A stretch of 64,000 nucleotides of DNA, from assembly GCF_000817785.2 (NCBI RefSeq), contig NZ_JTCM02000028.1, forward strand, positions 1 through 64,000, written 5' to 3'. Positions within the stretch are counted from its first letter, which is position 1; the number at the start of each line of letters is the position of its first letter. A program made the position numbers and the translations under genes. The notes below the pieces were generated by a model. That model searched no databases. It was not told the DNA's origin and saw only the letters and a program-made list of their open reading frames with translations. Positions 8,145-17,645 of this stretch are shown here, in pieces. The stretch is from Hassallia byssoidea VB512170 (GTDB lineage Bacteria; Cyanobacteriota; Cyanobacteriia; Cyanobacteriales; Nostocaceae).

Positions 8145-9032
8145 ATGACATACGATAATCGTGCCACGGTGCGAAGGGTGTTAATTATCACCCTGCTACT
8201 AAACTTGTTTGTAATGATATTAAAAGCGGTAGTCGGAACGTTGACAGGTTCTCTCAGTTTGCTAGCTGATGCTTTACATAGCGTTACCGATAGCGCCAAC
8301 AACATTTTAGGATTGATTGCTAGTAGGTTTTCTTCCCCAAAACCCGATCGCGAGCATCCCTACGGACATCTAAAATTTGAAGCTGTGGGTGCTTTGGGAA
8401 TTTCCGCCTTTTTAGGAATAGCCTGCTTTGAAATTCTCCAAGGTGCAATCGAAGGAATTTTTAAAGGTAGGAACTTAGTAAAAATATCACCACCTGAATT
8501 GTGGTTATTACTGGTTGTACTGGGCGTGAATATTTTCGTAGCCTTTTATGAACGCCGTGTGGGTAAATCTGTAGGCAGCCCAATTTTGATTGCCGATGCC
8601 AAACATACCATGAGCGATGTTTGGGTAACAATTAGTGTAATAGGTGGTTTGATTGGCGTTTGGTTGGGTTATCAATGGCTGGATTTGGTTTTAGCCTTTC
8701 CCGTGGCTTTGTTGGTATTTTGGAGTGGCTGGTCAGTTTTAAAAGAGAATTTACCTTGGCTGGTGGATCAAATGGCGATCGCCCCAGAAGCAATTTATGA
8801 TATCGCTGTTTCTGTACCTGGTGTCGTTAATTGTCACGAAATCGCCTCTCGCGGTGTTCTCGGTCGCCAAGTTTTCATCGAGATGCATTTAATCGTAGAT
8901 TCCCCAGACGTTGAAACCGCACACCACATCACCGAGGAAGTAGAAAGACGCTTAGAAGAACGCTTTAGCCCAGTCAGGATTTTAATTCACGTCGAACCAC
9001 CCTCTTACAAGTCTGAGCGAATTAGCTTTTGA
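8145..9032 (+). CDS. Cation diffusion facilitator (CDF) family transporter
   Basis: This 295-residue inner-membrane protein probably exports a divalent metal (Zn, Mn, Co or Fe) in exchange for protons. It has the CDF metal site: LLADALHSVTDS in TM2 and LIADAKHTMSDVW in TM5, each HxxxD, plus the conserved DREHPYGH loop. Six hydrophobic segments are followed by a cytoplasmic ferredoxin-like domain (about 215-290) with CHEIASRGVLGRQVFIEMHL. The His/Asp pair in both TM2 and TM5 resembles the Zn/Cd type, but specificity cannot be fixed. No strong ribosome site is visible. Confidence 0.93.
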   Translation: MTYDNRATVRRVLIITLLLNLFVMILKAVVGTLTGSLSLLADALHSVTDSANNILGLIASRFSSPKPDREHPYGHLKFEAVGALGISAFLGIACFEILQGAIEGIFKGRNLVKISPPELWLLLVVLGVNIFVAFYERRVGKSVGSPILIADAKHTMSDVWVTISVIGGLIGVWLGYQWLDLVLAFPVALLVFWSGWSVLKENLPWLVDQMAIAPEAIYDIAVSVPGVVNCHEIASRGVLGRQVFIEMHLIVDSPDVETAHHITEEVERRLEERFSPVRILIHVEPPSYKSERISF

Positions 9033-9064
9033 GCTAAATAGCGCCTGTAGTTTTTCTTACAAAG

Positions 9065-9715
9065 CTAGTAAGCGCGTAAAACTCCTGCCATAATAAATGC
9101 GATCGCTTCAGTAGTGTGTTCTTCTATCATGTCTTGAGCGCTGATTTCGCGCTCCTGAAAAAAATGCTGTAAGTTGCCTTGAGAAATGAAATAAAAGAGA
9201 ATCGTGCCCAAAATATTCACTGCCATATGTTGTGGATTAAGTGGGCGAAACACACCCGCCTCTACACCACGCTCTAAAATACACGAGAGCGTTCCATACA
9301 CTAACTGTCCAACCTCTAGTTCTTTGTAATACAAACCCTGGTTTTGAATCGCTTCCAAAGCTAAGAGAGTGTGAATATCGGGTTGACTGGATGCATTTCG
9401 CAACACCTGTTGAATAAAGTTAGCAAGAGCTTGTTCAGGTGAGTTGTGCGTAAACTCTTCCTGCCGCTCCGGAGTTAGCAAGCCGCTAAACTGATTCTCT
9501 AAAACGGCGCGATAGAGTCCTTCCTTACTCTTGAAGTAGTAGTGGATCATCGCTTTAGTAACATGAGCCCGATGGGCGATTGCCTCGGTGCTAGTGGCTC
9601 TAAGCCCGTGTTGAGAGAATTCCTTCATCGCAGCAGCAAGAATCTCTGTCTTTACCTCATCCGGGTTGCGATTGGATTTAGACGGACGACCAATTTTAGA
9701 AGGAGTTGCAGGCAT
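9065..9715 (-). CDS. TetR-family transcriptional regulator
   Basis: This 216-residue protein has an N-terminal TetR helix-turn-helix (about 22-68: EILAAAMKEFSQHGLRATST, then VTKAMIHYYFKSKEGLYRAV). A helical ligand-binding domain of the CerR/TetR_C type follows. It is divergent from the methyltransferase gene at 9797, with a perfect inverted repeat between them, so it likely represses that gene and itself until a small ligand binds. The ligand is unknown. The basic N-terminus (RPSKSNR) is common in this group. Confidence 0.93.
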   Translation of the reverse strand: MPATPSKIGRPSKSNRNPDEVKTEILAAAMKEFSQHGLRATSTEAIAHRAHVTKAMIHYYFKSKEGLYRAVLENQFSGLLTPERQEEFTHNSPEQALANFIQQVLRNASSQPDIHTLLALEAIQNQGLYYKELEVGQLVYGTLSCILERGVEAGVFRPLNPQHMAVNILGTILFYFISQGNLQHFFQEREISAQDMIEEHTTEAIAFIMAGVLRAY

Positions 9716-9744
9716 TGACAGGTACTTCAGGTAAGGTTAAAAAT

Positions 9745-9762
9745 TAATTAACTGATTAATTA
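9745..9762. promoter_or_regulatory. Candidate TetR operator
   Basis: A perfect inverted repeat, TAATTAA-CTGA-TTAATTA, lies in the 81-bp divergent gap between the TetR gene and the methyltransferase. Size and position fit a TetR dimer site. The AT-rich composition means chance is possible. Confidence 0.6.
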
Positions 9763-9796
9763 TTTTATTGGCTGTTAATTTAGGAGACTCTTTAAA

Positions 9797-10846
9797 ATGT
9801 CCGTGAATTCCACATTCTTTCAAGCCAATCCTAGTTTACAAAGCGATACGCTCAAGTCAATGCTTGAGATGATGAACGGTATGTGGCTAACGCAAACAAT
9901 TGCGGTTGCAGCCCAACTTGGTGTAGCAGACCAACTTATTGAAGGTGACAAAAGTGTAGATACTTTGGCTGAATCCCTCAATGTTAACCCGCAAGCCCTC
10001 TATCGCCTTCTAAGAGCATTAGCTAGTGTTGGAATCTTTGCTGAAACAGAGCATCGACACTTCCAATTAACCCCGATGGCAAACCACCTTCGTAGCGACG
10101 TACCAAACTCGATTCGGGCGTTAGCAATTTGGACAGGAATTGAACCCGCCCATTGGCAAACCTGGGGACGACTGCTCGATAGCGTGAAAACAGGGCAGCC
10201 TGCATTTGAGCAGGTCACAGGAATGCCGATTTTTGCCTACATGAGTCAAAATCCTGAATTTGCCGCTATCTTCAATGGGGCAATGACTAGCGCTTCTTCA
10301 ATGTATAACCCTGCAATCGTTGCTGCCTATGACTTTTCTTCCATCACAACGCTAGTTGATATTGGTGGCGGATACGGTGCGTTCTTAGCTGCCATCCTCC
10401 AAGCTAATCCCCATCTCAAGGGAATTGTTTACGATCTCCCTCCGGTTATGGCGGGTGCAATACAATATCTTGAAAAAGTTAATCTCACGCAACGGTGTCA
10501 AGCAGTAGGTGGCAGCTTCCTGGAATCTGTTCCCAGCGGCGATGCTTACATCATGAAAAATACCATGAGTAATTGGGATAATGAGAATGGCATTAAAATT
10601 CTGCAAAACTGTTATCATGCCATGCCATCTGGTGGAAAAGTCCTCCTTGTGCAAAATGTCCTGACAACCGCGAATGAGTCATCTCAAGGAAAGTTTACGG
10701 ATTTGGAAATGCTGCTAGTGACGACAACTGGACGAGAGCGAACTGCCGCAGAATTTGAGAAACTCCTCAACGCAGGGGGATTTAAACTGAGTCAAATCAT
10801 CCCGACACAATGCCCAGTCAGTATTATTGAAGGAATTAAACTTTAA
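9797..10846 (+). CDS. Class I SAM-dependent methyltransferase, COMT-like
   Basis: This 349-residue protein is built like plant/bacterial small-molecule O-methyltransferases. It has an N-terminal winged-helix dimerisation domain (about 20-105: LAESLNVNPQALYRLLRALA) and a Rossmann domain with motif I LVDIGGGYGAF (186-196) and DLPPV (about 218). The usual catalytic His in the L-H-D-W motif is replaced: the segment reads NTMSNWDNENG, so the mechanism or activity may differ. It is probably controlled by the divergent TetR protein, which hints at a role in modifying a secondary or toxic aromatic compound (inference). Confidence 0.88.
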   Translation: MSVNSTFFQANPSLQSDTLKSMLEMMNGMWLTQTIAVAAQLGVADQLIEGDKSVDTLAESLNVNPQALYRLLRALASVGIFAETEHRHFQLTPMANHLRSDVPNSIRALAIWTGIEPAHWQTWGRLLDSVKTGQPAFEQVTGMPIFAYMSQNPEFAAIFNGAMTSASSMYNPAIVAAYDFSSITTLVDIGGGYGAFLAAILQANPHLKGIVYDLPPVMAGAIQYLEKVNLTQRCQAVGGSFLESVPSGDAYIMKNTMSNWDNENGIKILQNCYHAMPSGGKVLLVQNVLTTANESSQGKFTDLEMLLVTTTGRERTAAEFEKLLNAGGFKLSQIIPTQCPVSIIEGIKL

Positions 10847-10860
10847 AGAAAGGGAAAGTG

Positions 10861-10893
10861 ATGAGTTTTAAGTTAACTTCACTCAAAACTCAT
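10861..10893. terminator. Hairpin after methyltransferase
   Basis: ATGAGTTTT (10861-10869) pairs perfectly with AAAACTCAT (10885-10893), with GTTAAC in the loop. It lies 15 bp after the methyltransferase stop and has no U run. It may be a stabilising 3' hairpin or mark the left boundary of the neighbouring TnpB element. Confidence 0.45.
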
Positions 10894-11110
10894 CGAGATT
10901 CTCCGAGAAACCCCGTCGCATGAGAGCGCGGGGAGGAATAAAAGGGCGACTGACTGAGGAGTTCGACCCCTGAGCGATACCAATAAGCATAGCTTTTGAA
11001 AGGCGTTGGGGTGGACGACGAATGAGCAATAAATCGGGAGCATGGCAAGAAAAATTATTGGTTGCCTATTATTTTTCACTATATATTAAAAATATAGCGA
11101 AAAACTGTCT
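10894..11110. mobile_element. Putative left flank of the TnpB element
   Basis: These 217 bases lie before tnpB. They contain a GC-rich hairpin at 10911-10933 (CCCCG-T-CGC paired with GCG-CGGGG). Read on the minus strand it resembles the hairpin after tnpB (12372-12393). No tnpA gene is present. A frame on the minus strand stays open through this segment and ends in RRGFSENLDEF, so it may include the decayed end of an older gene or element. The exact boundary cannot be fixed here. Confidence 0.4.
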
Positions 11111-12352
11111 ATGTACTTAACTCAGAAGAACCAATTACGCAATCTTGGCAAAGTCGAATTTTTGGCTCTGAAAGAGTTGTGCAGACTGAGTAAGAACCTT
11201 TACAATGTCGGTCTTTACAATGTTCGGCAATACTTCTTTGAAGAACGTAAACACCTGCGCTATGAGTCGGCTTACCATCTGTGCAAAGAAAATGAGAACT
11301 ATCAAGCACTCAATACTGATATTGCACAACAGACGTTGAAAGTAGTAGATCGAACCTTTAATGGTTTTTTTGGACTAATTAAAGCTGTAAGATCTGGCAC
11401 TTACCAACAAAAAGTAAAGCTTCCTCACTACCTACCCAAAGATGGGTATTTCGTTTTGATAATTCCTCGAATCAAAGTCAAAGACGGTAAGTTTAAAGTA
11501 CCTATGTCTCCTGCTTTCAAAAAGCAGTTTGGCGAGGTAGTAATCAACTTTCCAGAACGACTAAATTCCGACACTATCAAAGAGGTTCGGATTCACCCTA
11601 AATATGATGCTCGATTCTTTGAGGTTGAGTATATTTCCAGGAGTGATAACGAACCAGTAGAAACAATTCCTGATAGTTCTTTGGCTATCGACTTTGGTTT
11701 GGATAATCTGGCAACTTGTGTTGATACCAATGGGGCATCCTTTATAGTGGATGGTCGCAAACTGAAATCTATTAACCAGTGGTTCAATAAGGAAAATGCT
11801 AGACTTCAATCTATTAAAGATAGACAAAAAATACAGAGACTTACTGAGCGTCAAGCACGGTTGTATGTCAATCGCAGCAACAAAGTCAGAGATTACCTGA
11901 ACAAAGCTGCCAGACTGATAATAGACCACTGTATTAATGCCAAAATTGAATGCCTGATTGTCGGTTTTAATCTTGGCATGAAGCAAGATATTAATCTTGG
12001 TAGTCGCACTAATCAAAATTTTGTTCAGATTCCTTTTTTTAGTTTGAGAAATAAACTCAAATCTCTTTGTGAACGATATGGTTTGCAATACAAAGAACAA
12101 GAGGAGTCCTACACGTCTAAATCCAGCTATTTGGATGGCGACAATCTGCCCATTTACAACGCCGACAAGCCTGCTACTTACCAATTTTCTGGTAAGCGAG
12201 TTAAGCGGGGATTGTATCGAAGCAAAGAAGGGCATTTGATTAATGCAGATGCAAATGGTGCTGCAAATATTGGCAAAAAAAGCAAGCAGAATGGTTTCAC
12301 CGGACTGTCTAGAGGCTGTTTGGCACAGCCGTTACGAATTAAAGTCTATTGA
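11111..12352 (+). CDS. tnpB: TnpB (IS200/IS605-IS1341 type), zinc-ribbon-less variant
   Basis: This is a 413-residue TnpB-like RNA-guided nuclease of a stand-alone element. RuvC residues visible are Asp194 (LAIDFGLDN) and Asp380 (INADANGAANI). The usual middle glutamate of the vEdL motif is absent (LIVGFNLGMKQ, 282-291), but a conserved-looking EESYTSKSS (331-339) follows. The CxxC zinc ribbon is missing and replaced by a short loop (LDGDNLPIYNADKP). This matches a known zinc-less TnpB branch. The length is complete, with no frameshift. Base composition is more AT-rich than in the neighbouring guaA. Confidence 0.93.
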   Translation: MYLTQKNQLRNLGKVEFLALKELCRLSKNLYNVGLYNVRQYFFEERKHLRYESAYHLCKENENYQALNTDIAQQTLKVVDRTFNGFFGLIKAVRSGTYQQKVKLPHYLPKDGYFVLIIPRIKVKDGKFKVPMSPAFKKQFGEVVINFPERLNSDTIKEVRIHPKYDARFFEVEYISRSDNEPVETIPDSSLAIDFGLDNLATCVDTNGASFIVDGRKLKSINQWFNKENARLQSIKDRQKIQRLTERQARLYVNRSNKVRDYLNKAARLIIDHCINAKIECLIVGFNLGMKQDINLGSRTNQNFVQIPFFSLRNKLKSLCERYGLQYKEQEESYTSKSSYLDGDNLPIYNADKPATYQFSGKRVKRGLYRSKEGHLINADANGAANIGKKSKQNGFTGLSRGCLAQPLRIKVY

Positions 12353-12400
12353 GGTTTTATTTCTTAAGAATCCCCGCTCGTTATACGGCGGGGAGTGTCA
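12340..12400 (+). ncRNA. Putative omega/reRNA 3' end and right end of the TnpB element
   Basis: TnpB guide RNAs normally come from the 3' end of the gene through the element's right end. Here, 19 bp after the stop, there is a hairpin CCCCGC (12372-12377) / GCGGGG (12388-12393), followed by AGTGTCAAAACTT. If this is the right end, the guide would start just after it. The boundary is uncertain. Confidence 0.5.
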
Positions 12401-12446
12401 AAACTTATACTTTACCAACGCTGAATTCTGCCTCCTGAATTCTTTA

Positions 12447-14066
12447 TTATTCCCACTCGATGGTTCCAGGTGGCTTCGATGTGATGTCATAAACCACGCG
12501 GTTAACGCCTTTTACCTCATTTACAATTCGGTTAGAAATCGCTTCTAACACATCGTAAGGTACACGCGCCCAATCTGCTGTCATACCATCTTCACTTGTG
12601 ACAATCCGCAAGACAATCGGGTAAGCATAAGTACGCTGATCGCCCATTACCCCAACACTTTTGATTGGTAGCAATACGGCAAACGTTTGCCAGTAATCAT
12701 GATATAAGCCGCGTTGGTTAATTTCTTGCCGCACAATCAAATCAGCGTCGCGCAAAATATTTAACCGTTCAGCGGTGACTTCGCCAAGAATGCGAATCGC
12801 CAAACCCGGACCTGGGAAAGGATGGCGTTGAACAATTTCTTCTGGTAAGCCAATAGATCGCCCGACTTTGCGGACTTCATCTTTAAATAGTTTCCGCAAC
12901 GGTTCTACGAGTTTGAATCGCAAATCTTTGGGTAAACCACCGACGTTGTGATGGCTCTTAATTTTTACCGCTACCCGTTCGCCTGTTTGCGGATCGACGT
13001 TGGTATCAGCAGATTCGATCACATCTGGATAAAGTGTACCTTGAGCTAGATAGTCAAAATGACCCAGGCGTCTGGATGTTTCTTCAAATTCGCGGATAAA
13101 TTCGTGTCCGATGCGGCGGCGCTTTTCTTCGGGATCGGTGACACCTTCAAGGGCATTGAGGAAGCGATCGCGTGCATTTACGTACTCTACCGGAATGTGA
13201 AACTGCTCTTTAAATAATTTCAGCAATCGCTCAGGCTCTAACTTCCGCATAAAGCCTTGGTCGATAAACACGCAAGTCAGCTGCTCGCCGATCGCTTTAT
13301 ACATCAAAAACGCCAGCGTCGAAGAATCCACCCCTCCAGAAAGCGCTAACAGCACTCGCTTTTCACCTACTTTGGCGCGAATTTCTCGAATCGCTTCTTC
13401 CACAAAAGCGGCGGTTGTCCAAGTCGGTTCACATTCACATATGTGGTATACAAAATTACGTATTAATGCTAAACCCCCTAGGGAATGCACCACCTCTGGA
13501 TGAAACTGGACACCGTAAAGTTTTTTCGTGTGGTCGGCAATGGCTGCACAGGGCGTATTTTCAGTATGTGCTAGCAATTCAAATCCCGGCGGCATTTTCG
13601 TTACTGAGTCTCCGTGGCTCATCCACATCGTCGTGCCATCTTCGACATTAGTCAGTAAATCTGTGGGGTCATCTATGTATAGTGATGATTTGCCGTACTC
13701 ACCCCGGTCAGCTTTTAATACTTCGCCACCAAGCTGATTTACCATCAATTGCATTCCATAGCACACACCCAAAATGGGAATTCCCAAATTCCAAATTTCT
13801 GGGTCACAATGGGGAGCGTAGTTGTCATACACTGAACTTGGTCCACCAGAGAGAATTATTCCCTTGGGATCGAGTTCGCGCAATTGTTCTGCTGTGGTGC
13901 GATAAGAAAGAACTTCCGAGTATACTTGTGTTTCGCGGATGCGACGGGCGATCAATTCAGAATACTGAGAGCCGAAATCGAGAATTAAAATAATTTGCCG
14001 ATCGAGTCGCCCATAAGACTTAACTTTTTGAGGCGCTTGTTCTGTAGGTATCACCGCTGTATTCAT
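12447..14066 (-). CDS. guaA: GMP synthase (glutamine-hydrolysing)
   Basis: This is a complete 539-residue GuaA, which converts XMP to GMP using glutamine and ATP. The N-terminal class I amidotransferase has Cys102 (GVCYGMQ) and the FHPEV His/Glu. The ATP-pyrophosphatase domain has the P-loop [11 protein letters not shown]. The C-terminal dimerisation domain ends with the family signature [14 protein letters not shown]. The N-terminal 20 residues are the usual cyanobacterial extension. It is monocistronic, with a 429-bp upstream gap; the TnpB element ends within about 60 bp of its 3' end without damaging it. Confidence 0.98.
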   Translation of the reverse strand: MNTAVIPTEQAPQKVKSYGRLDRQIILILDFGSQYSELIARRIRETQVYSEVLSYRTTAEQLRELDPKGIILSGGPSSVYDNYAPHCDPEIWNLGIPILGVCYGMQLMVNQLGGEVLKADRGEYGKSSLYIDDPTDLLTNVEDGTTMWMSHGDSVTKMPPGFELLAHTENTPCAAIADHTKKLYGVQFHPEVVHSLGGLALIRNFVYHICECEPTWTTAAFVEEAIREIRAKVGEKRVLLALSGGVDSSTLAFLMYKAIGEQLTCVFIDQGFMRKLEPERLLKLFKEQFHIPVEYVNARDRFLNALEGVTDPEEKRRRIGHEFIREFEETSRRLGHFDYLAQGTLYPDVIESADTNVDPQTGERVAVKIKSHHNVGGLPKDLRFKLVEPLRKLFKDEVRKVGRSIGLPEEIVQRHPFPGPGLAIRILGEVTAERLNILRDADLIVRQEINQRGLYHDYWQTFAVLLPIKSVGVMGDQRTYAYPIVLRIVTSEDGMTADWARVPYDVLEAISNRIVNEVKGVNRVVYDITSKPPGTIEWE

Positions 14067-14495
14067 GATGGCAAAAGTGGTAGATGTGATGAATAATTGT
14101 GGCTCTCTGGTCTAAACTGAGAGGTTTTTGCTGATAAATGGGCTTTTAAGGTAATCAAATCCCCAACAAACGCGCTGATGTCACGTTTGTCTTGTTGATA
14201 AAGAAAGCAAATGGTATTAAGAAGAAAAATTTAACCTATAGAAGCTACAAACAAAAATATTAATTGATTGGGATTTATGATGATTATTCATAATAAGTTA
14301 ACATAATTTTGTCAATCGGATACAAGCAGTTTTTATCTTAATGGTAACGATCGCGCGATCGCATAAACATAAATTAAAACCATTGGCAGTAGCGGTTACG
14401 CCACTATCACCATAGTTTTTGATGTAAAAGAGCGAAAACGATAGCTGGATGTATGAGGCGATCGCCTGACTAAACTTTATTTACCTTCATACCCC
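14067..14495. other. guaA upstream region
   Basis: This stretch of 429 bases has no gene. It is AT-rich and includes nested HIP1-like sites (CGATCGCGCGATCGC at about 14349). A weak hairpin, CTCTC...GAGAG, lies in the guaA leader at about 14103-14126. I did not recognise a riboswitch. Confidence 0.5.
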
Positions 14496-14795
14496 TTAAA
14501 CTCCCACCTCTGATAACAGGACTTGCATAGCTGACCAAGACAGTCCTTGTTGAATATAACGAGGTGTTTGGGGATTGTAAGGACTCGCTACTCGGTCGAT
14601 ACTCTCAATGTTTGCCTCATCTGGCAATACAGGTACATCCGGATCGAATGCAGTTGAGCGCATCAAAGAACTAGAAAAGCCTTTAAATATAACAATTGTG
14701 TCTTGTTCGCCAGCAATTTCTGCCGTTACAACTAAGACTTCTTGGGGGCGTTTGGTAGTATACTGTTCCAGCCGCTTGCTGATAAAATTTTGCAT
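14496..14795 (-). CDS. Conserved cyanobacterial protein of unknown function
   Basis: This 99-residue soluble protein resembles a small family I have met in cyanobacteria and plastid-bearing eukaryotes, perhaps DUF7734; the number is from memory. It has three strands (EVLVVTAEIAGEQDTIVIFKGF), a conserved SSLMRSTAFDPDVPVLP segment and a C-terminal helix (YIQQGLSWSAMQVLL). No catalytic motif is visible. It follows the exoprotein gene's 5' side on the same strand only loosely, so no operon is implied. Confidence 0.7.
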   Translation of the reverse strand: MQNFISKRLEQYTTKRPQEVLVVTAEIAGEQDTIVIFKGFSSSLMRSTAFDPDVPVLPDEANIESIDRVASPYNPQTPRYIQQGLSWSAMQVLLSEVGV

Positions 14796-14879
14796 ACATT
14801 GTGAATTATTACCTAGCTACTGACCGCCTTTAGGGTATGTTAAGCATCGAGAATGCGCTGTAGATTAGCATCTGCTGTT

Positions 14880-17384
14880 TCACCGTTGAGGGCAACTAGC
14901 AGGAGTAGCTTTAAAAGCAGTAGCATTGGAGGCAGAAGATATAAGCGTTACTTCTCCTTTATCGTTGAACACCCAACCAGTAGCAGGCACAATTTCCACG
15001 GATTTTGGCTTTGAAGGTTTATTAGTGGGTTTCTCTGAACGATACTGCTGCACGGTGATATTTGGCAGACGAGTATCTGACCAAACCACATCACTGCTAA
15101 GAGGTTCATCAGGGCTGGGGGGTACACCACCGCGTCCAGTCACGACGAAAGTACTGCCTTCTGAACCAGCAAAAGCATTACAGCTAGAAGCAATTAGTTT
15201 AATGTTATCAACTAAACCTGTAGGCAGTTCTACTAATCCTTGAATGGGGTCGATACCCGATGTGTTGAATTCTACCACACCAGCCACCCCACGTTCAGAG
15301 CTGGCAGTGATGTCACTTTCTAAGGTCTCTAGGGCACGAGACTGAATACCATAAATGCCAGAGGCTGTAATATTTATTCTGCCGCCTCTGCCAGTGAAGG
15401 CATTAGCTGAAATATCGCTATTTTCACCAGGGACACTAACAATGAAGCCATTGGGAGCATTGATAGTGATGTTGCCACCGTCTCCACCAGCGTCTTCTCT
15501 GCCTGCGGTAGTGGATATCCGACTGTTGCGACGCAACAGTAATAAGTCCTGCAAATCCAGTGTAATATTTCCGCCGTTACCTGACGCAGTTTCGGCTATG
15601 AGTTGTCCTTGGTTATCCAAATCAATAGAACGTGCCTGTACCTGAAGCCGACCTGCAACACTTGAACCTAGACTGCTCACACTAACTTGAGCACCATCGC
15701 GAACAACTAGGTTTCCAGTAGTAATCTTCAGGTTTCCACCGACACCAGTGCCGATGAATCTAGATCCCTCAATTCCTGATGAGGCAAACAAGCCACTGGG
15801 AATTAGCCGCTCACCACTGATAAGGGGAATTTTCGCGATTCCACTCAGCTCCACCGATTCCGAGGCATTTACGACCAAATTTCCAGCAGAACCTATACCC
15901 AGACTAGCGGACGATACTTGCCCTCCATCTCTAACAATCAGCTTTTTAGTGGTAATCGTCAAATCTCCAGCAGTTTCCAACCCAAAAGTATCTGTAAACA
16001 AGAAGCTTTCGGCTCCCCCTATTTCTACCGACTCTGAAGCAGTCACTGCCAAACTTCCTCCCTCTCCTGAAGATGAAGTAGCATTAAGGACTTGTCCACC
16101 ATTAAAAATATTTAGATTTTTTGTGTCAATAGTCAATTGACCAGCATTTCCCTCGTTCAGAGAGCCTGTAGCGATCAAGCCTCGGTTTACTATATTCACC
16201 GAGTCTGTTGCTCGTATTGTTAAGTTTCCTGCATTACCTACACCCTCAGTTCCAGTTTCTACTACGCCTCCATCTTGAATATTGAGGTTCTGAGTTTCAA
16301 TAATTAAATTCCCACTGTTGCCTATCGCCGTTGTACCAGTACCCACAATAGAGCCATTATTAATGTTTAACTGCCTTGCCCCAATAGATATATCTCCTCC
16401 GTTTTGATTACCTAAGGTGCCTGCAAAAATTACTGACTGATTGGTTGCTGTAACTTGCCCACCCCGCACTTGGATATCACCTCCACCATTACCACTGGCA
16501 TTGACTGTAGCTGCACCTGATAGTTGGATGTTATGGAAGTTTTGGACACCTTCATATCCCAAAGCCCAACCTTGAATCGTTGGCGTTAGGCTAACCAAAC
16601 TTGGGCTAGCGACACTCCCTAGTTCAATCCGTCCCCCTAGAGCGGTTAAATTCCCAGATTCGATATCTATATCACCACCTACTAGCGCCAAGGTTCTACC
16701 TGGGAACACCTGTAGCTGAGTCGGTCTACTGAAAATGTCTCTTAGCCTTGTGTTTACAAATTCCAGTGTTTCTGTCACACTTGGTGAAGATGTCAAGGGA
16801 GGAAAATTTGTAGTGGGAGGCACTGCTTGCACGAGAATCTTTCCTTGTGTCTGACCAAATTGCAAGCCAATGGGAACACTTACCGTTAGTAGAGGTGTTG
16901 TTTGAGGAGTAGTTGCACTAAACTCTGTACCATCGGCAAATTTGAGTGCACTGGCAGTACTTGCGAAAAACGAGCCGCCAACGTTTAACAGAGCATTGGG
17001 ACCAAATACAATGCCATTGGGATTGATTAAAAATAAGTTAGCTGTGCCGTTAGCACCAATCAAACCATCAATGTTAGAAATTGATGAACCGGTTACGCGA
17101 GTAATAATATTCTGAATATCAAGAGTGTTGTTGAAGAAAGCCGAACTTCCAGTGGGAACAGAAAACTGTTCAAAGCTGTGGAACAAGTTGCTTCCAGCTT
17201 GGGTTCCTCTTTCAATGATTCTAATGTTGTCCGGCGTTGTTGTTACACGAGAATTATTAGGTAGAGTGCTATCTGGGGTAATTTGAGCCACGCAAGTTGT
17301 AGAGAAAGCACACGTACTACTTATAGCAATCCCAAAGTTTTTTAACCAATGCCAATAAGTGCTGATTCCAGACATTGTAAACAT
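14880..17384 (-). CDS. Two-partner-secretion exoprotein (filamentous-haemagglutinin-type N-terminus)
   Basis: This is an 834-residue secreted protein. A signal peptide (ending near CVAQ, about residue 34) is followed by the TPS domain, with the hallmark NLFLINPNGIVFGPNA at about 115-130. A long right-handed beta-helix follows, built of imperfect repeats such as GNLTIRATDSVNI and GGQVTATN. The C-terminus is less repetitive and has a Pro/Lys-rich stretch (SEKPTNKPSKPKSVE). It should be exported through a TpsB pore of the Omp85 class. No tpsB gene lies in this window. Paralogs of this type are numerous in filamentous cyanobacteria. Confidence 0.92.
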   Translation of the reverse strand: MFTMSGISTYWHWLKNFGIAISSTCAFSTTCVAQITPDSTLPNNSRVTTTPDNIRIIERGTQAGSNLFHSFEQFSVPTGSSAFFNNTLDIQNIITRVTGSSISNIDGLIGANGTANLFLINPNGIVFGPNALLNVGGSFFASTASALKFADGTEFSATTPQTTPLLTVSVPIGLQFGQTQGKILVQAVPPTTNFPPLTSSPSVTETLEFVNTRLRDIFSRPTQLQVFPGRTLALVGGDIDIESGNLTALGGRIELGSVASPSLVSLTPTIQGWALGYEGVQNFHNIQLSGAATVNASGNGGGDIQVRGGQVTATNQSVIFAGTLGNQNGGDISIGARQLNINNGSIVGTGTTAIGNSGNLIIETQNLNIQDGGVVETGTEGVGNAGNLTIRATDSVNIVNRGLIATGSLNEGNAGQLTIDTKNLNIFNGGQVLNATSSSGEGGSLAVTASESVEIGGAESFLFTDTFGLETAGDLTITTKKLIVRDGGQVSSASLGIGSAGNLVVNASESVELSGIAKIPLISGERLIPSGLFASSGIEGSRFIGTGVGGNLKITTGNLVVRDGAQVSVSSLGSSVAGRLQVQARSIDLDNQGQLIAETASGNGGNITLDLQDLLLLRRNSRISTTAGREDAGGDGGNITINAPNGFIVSVPGENSDISANAFTGRGGRINITASGIYGIQSRALETLESDITASSERGVAGVVEFNTSGIDPIQGLVELPTGLVDNIKLIASSCNAFAGSEGSTFVVTGRGGVPPSPDEPLSSDVVWSDTRLPNITVQQYRSEKPTNKPSKPKSVEIVPATGWVFNDKGEVTLISSASNATAFKATPASCPQR

Positions 17385-17576
17385 TAGTGTAGCAGCTTTA
17401 ACTAAATTTTAGTCGCATATCATACCACTAATTATGTATAGTGCTTTATTTATGCAAACTTATGTAAAATTAGTTTAACACCTCAATTATATTAATTACT
17501 TAAATAATATTACTGCTAATAAATGTAGTATTTATATGAAGCTTGACTATTAAGTGTAAATACTTGTAAAAATTAT

Positions 17577-17614
17577 AGAAAACTAAAAGTCAAGAGTTTT
17601 ATTAACTCTTGACT
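17577..17614 (-). terminator. Terminator downstream of DUF3177 gene
   Basis: A perfect 11-bp stem (AGTCAAGAGTT at 17588-17598 with AACTCTTGACT at 17604-17614) is followed on the minus strand by TTTAGTTTTC. It lies 32 bp beyond the stop at 17646. Confidence 0.8.
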
Positions 17615-17645
17615 CTTTCCTTGTTGAACGCGACTATACTTATGG

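Noticed and set aside
11561-12235. 224-codon frame antisense to tnpB
   Set aside because: It is the shadow of tnpB on the opposite strand; the tnpB frame has conserved catalytic motifs.
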